Shown here one piece after another: positions 26,190 through 35,149 of a stretch of 64,000 nt of DNA; within the stretch, counting starts at the first letter, position 1; each line of letters begins with the position of its first letter. This stretch comes from Sapria himalayana. Taxonomy: Eukaryota > Streptophyta > Magnoliopsida > Malpighiales > Rafflesiaceae. Under the pieces are notes generated by a model, which was given only the letters and a program-made list of their open reading frames with translations, had not been told where the DNA came from and searched no databases. The DNA is taken from NCBI GenBank assembly GCA_029783825.1, contig JAREIK010000696.1, positions 1 through 64,000 of the forward strand, in the 5' to 3' direction. The position numbers and the translations under genes are program-made.

Positions 26190-27730
26190 GCTAAAATATA
26201 CCCATTAATAACATACTGCATAACATACACATTAATAACATATACAATTTCTAACTTCACGGCTAAAATAATACTCATGATTCTATCTTTGAATCTCCAA
26301 TTGCCAATTATTAGTTTATTGAGATATTGTTTACTATAATACCTACTTCATCTTTTAGCTTTAAGGCTAGAATAATATGTATTATTATCTGATCCAAAAC
26401 ATAGCAGTTTAAAAAATTCTTTTAAATTTATTATCTTAGTTTTCTTTCCTCCTACCTTTTGATGGATGATACATTATGTCTTGTTTTCTTCAGCACATTA
26501 CAACAAACTAATTCCACTATATTATATGTGAATAATTTTATGTTTTGAGATTATAATCTAATAATCCTAAATTTTTATTGACTTTCACTCTGGCTTGCTC
26601 TGTCTAAATTAGTGTGAGAATATTTGCTCATTTATTAATGCAAATGAAAATCAATGTGGCATATCATGTTCATTCAATACTAATCAAGGAAAAGTAGAAT
26701 ATGACTTGCTCATTGTATCTTGATGCTGATATAACACATACCAAATTACTTTATCACGGACACATCACGTTGCTCATTGAGAATACCCTAGTTTTTCACA
26801 CAAGTCTATTCGAACTAAAATTTATATATGTGGGAGATGCGATCATTTTGTTATAATCATCTATAACATGTTAATACTAGCCTTGCTTTTTTATCATATG
26901 ATTTGATTGACTGTCACAGCTGTAATTTTTTTTAGATCCCCTTCCCTCCTTCTCAGACCAACCCATTACTATCCTTCGACCCATGTATATGAGCATTTTG
27001 GTTTCTCATGGTCGGAGCATTTAAGGTCATAGTCCCAGTAACATAAAAAAATCTCATTGGCAAATATCTCAAGAAAGTATCTAATATCTTTGTGATTAAA
27101 ACTTGTGACCCTAAAATAAGAGCATCTATCATCAACTTCAACAATTCAAATCACCATGTTGTCGATAAATATAATTAATTTAAATATGTATACTTAATAA
27201 AATTATTGATTAATTAATATGTATTTTGTAATACTCCAGTATAAATTAATTTGGTATTCTATAAGAAATATTTAATGCATAACTACAAAAATCATAAAAT
27301 AATAACAACTTCAAGAATAATGAATGTTGCGTAACACTAATATTAAGGTTGTATCTAGAGTAAAAATTTATTTTAATGATTTAATTGGGAAAACATGAAG
27401 TTGAGTTAAGACTTAAGATTTACTATTATAAAAAGTAAAATTTATAATAATTGATAGTAGAGGTATGTAGTAAAAAAAGTAATTTTTTTTCGCTAAAATA
27501 TAATATTGAAAAACATTTCTGATTATTGTTTTATTTACAATAATTTCAATTTTTGGATTCAACACGTTTTAGTTGTGTCTATAAATATTTCGACCATAAT
27601 TTTTTTTTTATTGTTTTATGTTGTTTTATGAGTATTCCATTTTTATTGTTGTTTTATTGTGTTATATGAATATGCATTTATTATTATTGTTTTATAAATA
27701 AAAAATAAATTCACAAATAACATGTTTTTT
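26190..27730. other. Unassigned AT-rich stretch after the array
   Basis: The array match stops just after ctactcacaaggctaaaata. What follows is not repeated elsewhere in the window. An open frame on the minus strand at 26953-27144 (63 codons) shows no domain that I recognise. The base composition is slightly less biased around 26580-27130, so low-copy DNA or an old transposon is possible. I see nothing else to annotate. Confidence 0.4.
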
Positions 27731-27734
27731 AAAT

Positions 27735-27845
27735 AAAAAGTAATTATTGTTGTCTACGAATAAAAAGTAAATATTGTTGTTTTATGAGTATAAAGTAATT
27801 ATTATTGTTTTATGAATAAAAAGTAATTATTGTTGTTTTGTGAAT
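27735..27845. repeat. Minisatellite, ~28-base unit x4
   Basis: Four consecutive units of the form aaaaagtaattattgttg followed by (t)tttatgaat, at about 27735, 27762, 27790 and 27818, with further decayed units on either side (27600-27730 and 27846-27880). Confidence 0.8.
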
Positions 27846-27949
27846 ATTAGGCAAATAATGAGTTTTATGAAAAAAAAAATGAAAATTGCAAATAATTAGT
27901 CATCACGTTTTTATTGTTGTTTAATGAATATTCTGGCCATAATTTTATC

Positions 27950-28350
27950 CGTCGGAAACACCAAAAGCACCCACCGCACGGCACGGGATTGGCCTCTACC
28001 CTAGCATGGGTCCTACCCTAGCGGGGTTTGGCCATAATTTATCCCTATTTGCGGCGGCGGCATCTTGCTTCAATCGGATCATACCCTAGCATGGATTTTT
28101 CTGTTCCAATTCTCTATTTTCTAATTTTGATTTCTTAGTCGACTAAGCACTCCAGTTTTAGTTGTGGTTTTCAAATGTACTGTGGTAATTTGTAGCGTGT
28201 CTGTTCTGGGGTTCATGCGACGTAATGTTTGCGGTGTTGGGTGGTAGATCTGTCTTGGCTAAGGATTTGCTTGTTATAAGAGTCTGAGAGTGGAAGCATT
28301 GTGTTATGGTAATACCCTTCCAAGTGTTGCTTGTTACATGGTTTGCTTGG
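27950..28350. other. GC-richer stretch, possible captured gene fragment
   Basis: The composition shifts sharply to about balanced. The stretch contains three copies of taccctagc followed by atgg or gggg (near 27998, 28015 and 28082), a gcggcggcgg run near 28053, and then 250 bases of ordinary-complexity sequence (tgtctgttctggggttcatg and onwards). No protein family could be read in any frame. It could be the 5' part of a host gene, a promoter plus leader, or transposon sequence. Not repeated elsewhere in the window. Confidence 0.3.
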
Positions 28351-28840
28351 TATTATGACCCATGACACATGCAAATATCATACATAAACAGGAATCCAGG
28401 CGGCTCCATAGTAAGCAATACGGAGACCCTGATAACTTACATTATATGGATGATTAGGTTCGTGTCTCGAGATATAATTAAATATGCTAATTACATAATA
28501 TTCTACAATATTAATGCTTTATACCAGATCCTTCTGCAATCTTATATAACTTTAAGAGTTCTTGGGGTTTTGTGTAATATTGTAAAATCTTTTACAGTCT
28601 CTGTGCTATGAAATTCTTCCCATCAAATTTGATGACATTGTATTTATTATGTATTTTTTTGTTGGCTTTGAGGTGTGTGACTTTTGAAATTTTTGTATTT
28701 TTCATACTATCCAAATACAAGCGTATATTATTTTATTTATACGCTTATAAATATAAGCGTATATTTATTTTTTTTATGTTTAACTATTGCTGAAAGCTTG
28801 GAAGATTGGAAACAATGTTCTACATGCATGTTTGAGTGTC
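28350..28840. other. Unassigned stretch with small inverted repeats
   Basis: There are two overlapping frames without recognisable content. Around 28720-28765 the motif aagcgtatatt and its complement atacgctt alternate and could form small hairpins. Nothing else is supported. Confidence 0.35.
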
Positions 28841-28939
28841 GGACACGTGGACACGTGCAAGACACACGTCGGATACATATATGATATGTCACATGGTATA
28901 GTGTTGACCAATCTATGTCTGATACGCCACGTGGCGTAT
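28841..28939. other. CACGTG cluster with an 18-base perfect palindrome
   Basis: CACGTG (the G-box core bound by plant bZIP and bHLH factors) occurs at 28844, 28852 and 28928. The last lies in the perfect palindrome atacgccacgtggcgtat (28922-28939). In context, with cggacacgtggacacgtg repeated, this looks more like a transposon subterminal motif than a promoter, because no gene follows. Open frames on both strands across 28737-29067 are judged to be shadows. Confidence 0.45.
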
Positions 28940-29094
28940 AGGACAAATGCGTCAAATGTCGTATCTATGTTGATGATCCCAAGTGGCTGATGATGCTGAT
29001 GACATTGAGTGGCTGATTTTGTGGGGTGGGGGGGGGTGATTCTGTGGCTCCGCGGTTGCTGTGCCATTCTGTGGGGTTGGGGATGAAAAAATAA

Positions 29095-29310
29095 AATAAT
29101 TTTTTTTATTTTATAAAATAAATAAAATATATATTTTTTATAAATAAGATAATTATAAAGTATTATTTTATAAAATAAAATAATTATAAATATTATTTTA
29201 TAAAATAAAATAAAATATTTTTATTTTATAAATAAAATATTTTATTTTATTTTATTTTATAAAATACATAATATTTATAAAGATTATTATAAATTTTATT
29301 TTATAAATGT
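29095..29310. repeat. Low-complexity (ATAAAAT)n-like tract
   Basis: About 200 bases made almost entirely of ttttataaaataaaat permutations, in both orientations, so it is locally self-complementary. It follows a G-rich patch (ggtggggggggg near 29023-29034). Confidence 0.85.
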
Positions 29311-29589
29311 TTATTAAAAATGATATTGATAAAATAGATATTTTTTTTTATTTTTTTTTTCATGCCATGTCCTCACCATATCTATATTATATTTTTGAAA
29401 TTTACTGTCTCCGTATCTCGTCATGTTGTATCCTAACGTCCGTGATTTTTATGTTGAAAGGGATGACAATAATTATTGTTGGATCACTAAAGATAACTCA
29501 ATTAAAATTAAGAATTATCATATATTTCATCGTAGTTTATTTAGTGAAAATTTGGTTCATCAGCAAATGATATGTGAGATTCCTATTAG

Positions 29590-29735
29590 ATGAACCATGT
29601 GAAACCCGACCGATATGACCGGTCCAACCAGAAAAATCGGGGATTGAGCCGAGAACCGGTCTGGTTGACCGGAAAAACTGCAGAGAGCAAAAACTCGGCT
29701 AAAATCGGCCAACGACAATTGAACCAGTAACCCAG
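29590..29735. other. ACCGGTC-rich patch, possible transposon end
   Basis: In a very AT-rich setting this patch holds gaccggtccaacc, gagaaccggtctggttgacc, aatcggccaacg and cccagttgaccc. Arrays of such motifs are common in plant class II element ends. A partner patch with gggtc/gaccc motifs lies at 30280-30380. The two could delimit a non-autonomous element of about 0.8 kb; I could not align clear terminal inverted repeats. Confidence 0.35.
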
Positions 29736-30142
29736 TTGACCCATCCAAAATTTTTTTTTTTATCATACGGCACTGTTTTTGAAACAACAACACAATTTTT
29801 CAACTTTTTATTTTATTAATTTTTATTTAATATTATTAATCAAAATAATTCAGTTCTTATGCTTACTGAGACTTTCAATATTGTTGGCGCCCAAGGTAAA
29901 TTTTTTTTTTAATATTATTTTATTTTGTTATATGTATTTATTTATTTTAAGTTAAATGAGTTATTTTTTAAAAATTTTTATGACAATGATTTAGGATTAG
30001 ATATATTCAGAGCTAGTGATATTTACAGTGGATGTACAAGTAATTCATCTTTATTATTTCGAGATAGAGATGACAATGTCTAATATAATGTAACTTGCTA
30101 ACTGTCTAATTTTATTATTATATGAACTATGAACTTGATTAT

Positions 30143-30214
30143 GTATTGGATGTATCTCTTTAATGTGTATTGGACGTATCTCTTTAATGTGTATTGGATG
30201 TATCTCTTTAATTT
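30143..30214. repeat. 24-base direct repeat x3
   Basis: Three adjacent units beginning gtattggatgtatctcttta at 30143, 30167 and 30191. The second has one change (gacg for gatg) and the third differs at its end. They are nearly identical, so the expansion is young compared with the surroundings. Confidence 0.9.
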
Positions 30215-30279
30215 TATTACTCAATGAAACTAAAGTTTTATATATAAGAAAAAATATATATTTTATTTTATATATAAAT

Positions 30280-30380
30280 CGGGTCTATCCCTCCTATCGA
30301 ACCCTGGTTTGACCCGATAGAACCTTTGACCCTTTGACCCTCTCCCCTCCTCGGGTCAATACCCCGGGTCGGGTCTGAAA
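30280..30380. other. GGGTC/GACCC-rich patch
   Basis: This contains tcgggtctatccctcc, ttgacccgatag, tttgaccctttgaccctctc and ccccgggtcgggtctg. It is compositionally similar to 29590-29735 and possibly the other end of the same element. The minus-strand frame at 30294-30602 that crosses it is not convincing as a gene. Confidence 0.35.
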
Positions 30381-30980
30381 ACATTGAGATGAACTAATTT
30401 GTAATGAATTAGATGAATAGATTGTGATTATTGCATAATTATTATTATATTTATGATAGTTTATTAACCCTAACATATTTAGTATGTTTGATTCATAAGA
30501 TGTGTAATGATTTTTTTCATGTCGATGATTTTTTTTCTCAATCTCATTTTGAATTCTTAGATCATAAATACATGAGCCAATACATATGTCATAGGTGATC
30601 ATGCTATTTTTATTTTATTCGTAGATTTTAGAATTGTTGATATTGTCATATTTAATGAAATTATTGTGTGAGCCATGAAATATGATAATATCAATGTTAA
30701 GTTTTTTTTTCATATATATATTTTTTATTTTTTAAAATTTTATCATAATTTATTTTTTTTTAGTTATTTTATAAAGTAATAAAATTGTGATATTTTTTCT
30801 TATTTAGAAGTTTTAATATGAGATCAACAAATATGACTTCATTAGAGATTTAATCAGTTGGACAATATCTATTTTTCTTTATCCATAGGAGCTCATATGG
30901 GTAATTATTTAATATTGATTCACTAGTGATCTATCCAACATATCAAGAAGGGGCGGTGTATTAAGAGAGATTCATTTTAT
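30380..30980. other. Unassigned AT-rich stretch upstream of the hAT relic
   Basis: Poly-T-rich sequence without recognisable coding blocks. It may hold introns or the destroyed N-terminal half (BED zinc finger and first catalytic residues) of the hAT transposase that follows. No support beyond position. Confidence 0.3.
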
Positions 30981-31770
30981 GATTTTATATTATTTGTTTA
31001 GATTTTTGAGATTATTATAATATAATCACATATAATAATTTGAGATATTTTATTATTTTAGATAATAAGTATATTTAATTTATATGGTTGTAGTAGTATG
31101 TTTAGCAAATATAGAGATGATCATATATTTAATATCATGTATATTGAGATTAAAATCAAGTACTTAAAGTAATAGTTTATCATTTTATCTTTTAATTGCT
31201 TAACTATTTATATAGATTTTATTAAGGTGGAAAGGGGAGAAAATATTTCGACATACATATTTATGTGTATGAATTATGAACATCAGCTTAAATAGTTTAT
31301 TTATGAAAAATTAATCAGCTTATTTACATATTACATTACTAGATATGGTAGTAATGGTAATTAGACACTGAGGATCGACATGTATATTATATTTAGAGAT
31401 GATGACTTCTTCATTTAATTAGTGAAAGATCAACGATAGGGTGATTCTTTGAATATGAGTGAGCTGTCTCAGTATTTAGATACTGATTATTGCTCAGTTC
31501 TATTACATAATAATAATAAGAACTATAATATTTTTATAATGAAACTTATATGAGTCCACCTATTCGTATTGTCTAAGATGAGATATAATCTATTTATTTC
31601 TCTGGTGTTGAGCATAGTATAATAATCTATTTTTTCTATTGTATCTAATATCATTTTAGATAGGAGATTAAGATTGTAGCCAAATAAAAGTGAGATACTT
31701 GTATGTATTAATGATTGAAACAATTCAAGGTTTGACAATCAGAATAGAGCTGGATCGAGAGCACAATAGT
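30980..31770 (+). pseudogene. hAT (Ac/RICESLEEPER-like) transposase C-terminal relic
   Basis: hAT transposases cut and paste DNA and end in a dimerisation domain with the pattern R-x-x-L-x-P-x-x-V/S-E-x-L-V-C-x-x-D-W. Here 31644-31730 reads S-N-I-I-L-D-R-R-L-R-L, stop, P-N-K-S-E-I-L-V-C-I-N-D, stop, N-N-S-R in one frame. The second stop (tga) sits exactly where the conserved Trp (tgg) belongs. Upstream, 31141-31170 reads I-E-I-K-I-K-Y-L-K, equivalent to the K-Y-W region of the minus-strand relic near 40570. A weaker W-K-D-Q-like block lies at 31400-31440. At least four stops show that it is dead. The N-terminal half is not recognisable. It is followed by a duplicated tail and a GC-rich subterminal region. 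Confidence 0.65.
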
Positions 31771-32527
31771 TATTGGTAGATGATGACTTATGAGCATTAG
31801 AAGTTATCGAGATCACCACTAAAGATATTTTTAGATGTTTACATGATGATATCGATAATGATTTGCATATAAACTTTGATAGGTATTAGGATCGATAATT
31901 ATATTTTTTTTTATTTTGTACTTATTAATAATTGTTATGTTATTTGTTTTTATATATTTTGATTTCATATTATGCTATTCATTATAATATATGATTATAT
32001 CTATTTTTTATATTATTGTTGTTTATGTTTATTAATTTTTCTATTTGGATAATTGATCTTTATTATAATTTTAAAATAAAATATTTATTATATTTTTTAA
32101 TTTAATTGTACTAAACTTATAAATTATAAGCATAAATTAATATATTTATTTAGCTAGTAGATGATGATTTATAAGAGTTAGAGGATATTGAGATCATCAT
32201 TAATGATATTATCAAATGCGTACACGGTTATAATGATAATAATTACTTACAGACATAGAATGATATTGAGAATGATGATTATATTATTTAATTTTATACA
32301 TATTAATAATTATTATGTTATCTATTATAATTTATTTTTATTTCATACAATACAATTCATTGTAATTTATGATTATATATTTTGTAAATTATTATTATTA
32401 TTTATCATTTTTTTATTTAATTATTTATGTCTGTTTAAATTTTAAAATAAAAAATATATTTTATTTTTAATTTAATTGCACTGCACTTACAAATTACAAG
32501 CTTAAATTTATATATTTATTTAATTCA
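31768..32527. repeat. Direct duplication (~390 and ~370 bases) of the hAT 3' tail
   Basis: The sequence from tggtagatgatgacttatgag (31775) to about 32157 is repeated from tagtagatgatgatttataag (32155) to about 32527. Both contain gagatca followed by an aaagatat or aatgatat motif, then a T-rich stretch, then a motif like acttataaattataagc. The start overlaps the last codons of the hAT frame. The copies are moderately diverged. The frame at 32188-32445 is a shadow. Confidence 0.75.
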
Positions 32528-32529
32528 TT

Positions 32530-32935
32530 ATTATGTTGGCTGGTAGCGATAGACGATGCCTGTGCTTTGTTGCTGCTGCCCATAAAAATGGCACAACCCT
32601 GCGTGACTTGGGCCTTACCAAGCTAGATCTTATGGCATGAGCCATGACATGCCACGACGGCGCATGCAAGTTTGTTTAGGCCCAATTCCACAAGTAGGCT
32701 GCCCTAGACCTAAGACAAGCTAGCTTGGACATGATCCAGGCTAGTTTAGATTGAACCTAGGCTATCATAGACTTAACTAGGCTTGCTCGGACATGCCTGA
32801 CTAGGCTTGGCATGTCCCGAGCAAAAAGCATGTCAACCAGCAATGCCAGGCTGCCCATTTTTAGAGTCGTGCTGGCACGACAAGGTCCATTTGATACGTT
32901 TAAGCCAGACATAATATAATTTAAATTATATTATG
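32530..32935 (+). other. GC-rich hAT subterminal region
   Basis: A sudden GC-rich stretch carries many short repeated motifs: ctaggct/ggctag, catgcc/ggcatg, gacttaactaggcttg. The motif ttaactaggcttgctcgg at 32773 matches, in reverse complement, 39604-39635, which lies in the same position relative to the minus-strand hAT relic. Dense short GC motifs next to the termini are typical of plant hAT elements. A terminal inverted repeat was not identified. Confidence 0.5.
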
Positions 32936-32936
32936 G

Positions 32937-33300
32937 TAGAATGAAGTTGTTGAAAGATCGAATATAATCATTAAGGAAACGGTGAGATCTACGTGGAGTT
33001 GGGTTGGTTTGGAGTAGAGTTTTTGGACTGAATTAGTTGTTATAACGTGCTTCTTGAAAAACTACACGGCTACTTCATCAATGAAAGGGCATACATTATT
33101 TGAGGTGATGAATGAAAGGAAGTTGAATGTATCTTAAATCAAAATATTTGAGCATGATGCACGTGTCTATGTTTCTAATGAGAGGATAATAAGTTCGACG
33201 TTAAATTTGTGAAATAAAAATTAATTAGTTGCAGCCTGCAAGGAAAATGTCAAAGACTATAAGATGTGGAACCCAAGGATGATGTATGTAATTTAGAGCA
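32937..33300 (+). pseudogene. Copia-type retrotransposon integrase relic
   Basis: A single frame reads N-E-V-V-E-R-S-N, then W-V-G-L-E, stop, S-F-W-T-E-L-V-V-I-T-C-F-L-K-N, then T-S-S-M-K-G-H-T-L-F-E-V, then R-K-L-N-V-S, stop, I-K-I-F-E-H-D-A-R-V-Y-V. A shifted frame continues with E-N-V-K-D-Y-K-M-W-N-P. This is the end of the Copia integrase catalytic core and the linker after it (canonically N-G-V-A-E-R ... S-F-W ... K-T-P-x-E ... F-G-C ... Y-x-x-x-x-x-x-Y-x-x-W-D-P). No protease, reverse transcriptase or LTR of this element was found next to it. Stops and a frameshift show it is dead. The downstream frame 33266-33454 starts inside this relic and is not independent. Confidence 0.75.
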
Positions 33301-33906
33301 AAAAATAGAGCTTAGGGAGTGCAGAGACAAGCCTATTGGATGTCACCATTCTCAATATTTTGAGTTCTTATTTAATTGTATAATTTGGATATTATTATTG
33401 AAAAAATATTGCTACAAGATATTATGGGAATGTTTGTCGTGTAATAAAAAATGAATATCCGACTCTATATTTAGGCAATTATTATATATCGAAGCAAAGT
33501 TAGTTTTTTTTTAATATATCATCCATTGAAATGAAATTATTTTCTAATTTATAACTGAAATATGAGATTTATTTTGTAATATGTTTATGTCATATTCTAA
33601 TATGATTTGTAATTATTTTGGCTTTAGTACAAAAAATTTTATGGCGGACTTATAAGTAAATATGCTTTTATTTGGTAATTCTATTGGTTTATCTACCAGT
33701 TTTATTCATAGCTTAATAATTTGTTCCACTATGCTAATAGAAATTATATTGTTTAGCTTATCAATATTTTGCTCATTTCTTTTATAAAGTTTTTTTATAG
33801 GATTATCGGGAGGGCCTGTGAGTGTGTGCTTACCCTTTCTAACTCTAGTTATTTATCATGCTAAAAGGATATCTCTTAATTTTCAATTTTCTAGCTATAT
33901 ATTCAT
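33300..33906. other. Unassigned stretch between Copia and LINE relics
   Basis: The first 150 bases may continue the Copia polyprotein, but I cannot read it. From about 33490 the strand bias (T-rich on plus) is that of the LINE on the minus strand, so the C-terminal part of LINE ORF2 may extend here, without recognisable motifs. Confidence 0.3.
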
Positions 33907-35148
33907 TTGTTTTAACACTTTTTTTTGTTTATGTTTGGGTATCTATATATCTCTTCTCTATTCTGGGAAATCTTAGACCATAATATCTGTGCCTTAAAAA
34001 TTTATCGATGAAAGACTACTTAGTGCGACCTTTTTATCATAATTTTACTTTCACCTCTTGATATATCTCTTATTTATTTGAATCACATTCTATATTTTCT
34101 CTCGTCTTAAATAAATTTGTCTGTTTCATTTATCTCTAATCTTATAAATATTTTCAATGATCCCATAAGTATTCAGACATATATCTTTTTATAATCGTAA
34201 TAATCGTAATAGACAATTTGATCGCTTAAATTAGATATATCGGAAATGAGGCAATGACGTGTTTAATTAATTTTTTTTTTCTAATATTGGATAATAATTT
34301 ATTTGACAATTTTTCATTTTTATTTTGAAATTTTGTAATAATATTCTCAGAATATTTGTTCTTATTATTATTTTTTTTGAATAGAGGACAGCCTAAATAC
34401 GTGATTGGAAATCTTGATTTTTTATTTCAAGTACATTTTGTAGTTTTGCAATCTTATTAGCTTTGATTTTTACTTTGTAGTAAAATCTATTTTTTTTTTT
34501 TGGAAATTGTTTGCCTGGCTAGAAAGTTTCTTATATTTTTAGAGTACACCCTTAACCTTTCTAATGGAATTACTTTGTCTATTGGTAAATGTCATGGTAT
34601 CGTCCACATATGATATGTGACTTATGGTCATATGGTTTACAAATAGATATCTTATTCGAGAGTTCTTTTCATAAAGTCTATTCAGGCATTTGGATAGATA
34701 TTCCACCATTAAATTGAAAAGGGTTGGCGGCAAGAGGTCGCTTTGTTGTAGTGTCCGAGTTAATTTGAAGAAATTGGTTGCTTCACCATTTATTTAGAAT
34801 CAATTATGCGAAACACATCAATCTATCATACTCTTTCACGGAGCAGAGAATTCATATTTAGTCAACACTCTTTTTATATAAGACAAATTGGTTCAATCAT
34901 AAGTTTTTTTCATATCTTGTTTAATAATAAAATTTTTATGTTTTTTGAGATGTATTGAGTCATTTTCTATACTAGTAGTATATTGTTGAAATATTCCTTG
35001 GCATAAAATTTAAATGATTCTTTGAGTTTCACTTATGGTGCACTGGTTTGATTTAGAGGATTACCTTTTTAGAAATGATTCTATACAACATATTACATAG
35101 ACTTATCAGTATATAATCATTTTATGTTGGTGGATTATCCTTTTTGGG
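33907..35148 (-). pseudogene. LINE (L1-type) ORF2 reverse transcriptase relic
   Basis: The reverse transcriptase of a non-LTR retrotransposon, read from high to low coordinates. 35148-35068: P-K-K-D-N-P-P-T, then D-Y-I-L-I-S-L-C-N-M-L-Y-R-I-I-S-K (the classical fingers block). Near 34930: I-I-K-Q-D-M-K-K-T-Y-D (catalytic motif A, normally K-L-D-M-x-K-A-Y-D), then L-S-Y-I-K-R-V-L-T-K-Y. Near 34770: I-N-G-E-A-T-N-F-F-K, then R-T-L-Q-Q-S-D-L-L-P-P-T-L-F-N (normally R-G-L-R-Q-G-D-P-L-S-P). Near 34600: H-I-S-Y-V-D-D-T-M-T-F, the catalytic Y-x-D-D box with Val for Ala. 34510 downwards matches the thumb region. The frame is intact for 64 codons at 34539-34733 but broken elsewhere. Neither the endonuclease domain nor the poly(A) end was found. 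Confidence 0.85.
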
Positions 35149-35149
35149 A

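Larger units (their letters stand above)
7080..26190. repeat. Tandem array of ~1.2-kb monomers, each with an internal microsatellite
   Basis: A landmark like gtatatatgtaattacatat recurs at about 7165, 8701, 9953, (lost near 11070), 12168, 13394, 14790, 15756, 16981, 18180, 19217, 20955, 22176, 23336, 24547 and 25701. Once the two inserted LTRs are discounted, most intervals are 1.15-1.25 kb. Each monomer has, in order: the landmark, an (AC)n or (TA)n tract, a tract like tagactattgtatata, a stretch that is weakly open on both strands (around gaggaagacaagaacatata), the landmark agtagtcaacttggttatg, a pyrimidine-rich tract ending gatttctgatag, and a conserved stretch including gaagctaaatcttttaagat. 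Monomers are diverged from one another, so the array is old. It ends near 26190, where sequence of another kind begins. All small open frames inside are repeat shadows. Confidence 0.9.

Noticed and set aside
27990..28095. ccctag motifs as an interstitial telomere repeat
   Set aside because: The plant telomere unit is CCCTAAA; here the motif is taccctagc, with only three dispersed copies.
28841..28939. G-box cluster as an active promoter
   Set aside because: No gene, leader or convincing TATA-plus-start arrangement follows within a kilobase on either strand.
28737..29067. Overlapping open frames on both strands, up to 95 codons
   Set aside because: Both strands are open over the same motif-repetitive DNA; the compositions are His/Cys-rich without a domain, as expected from repeated CACGTG-type motifs.
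29307..29570. 87-codon plus-strand frame after the AT tract
   Set aside because: Hydrophobic low-complexity translation of T-rich DNA with no domain and no homologue in the window.
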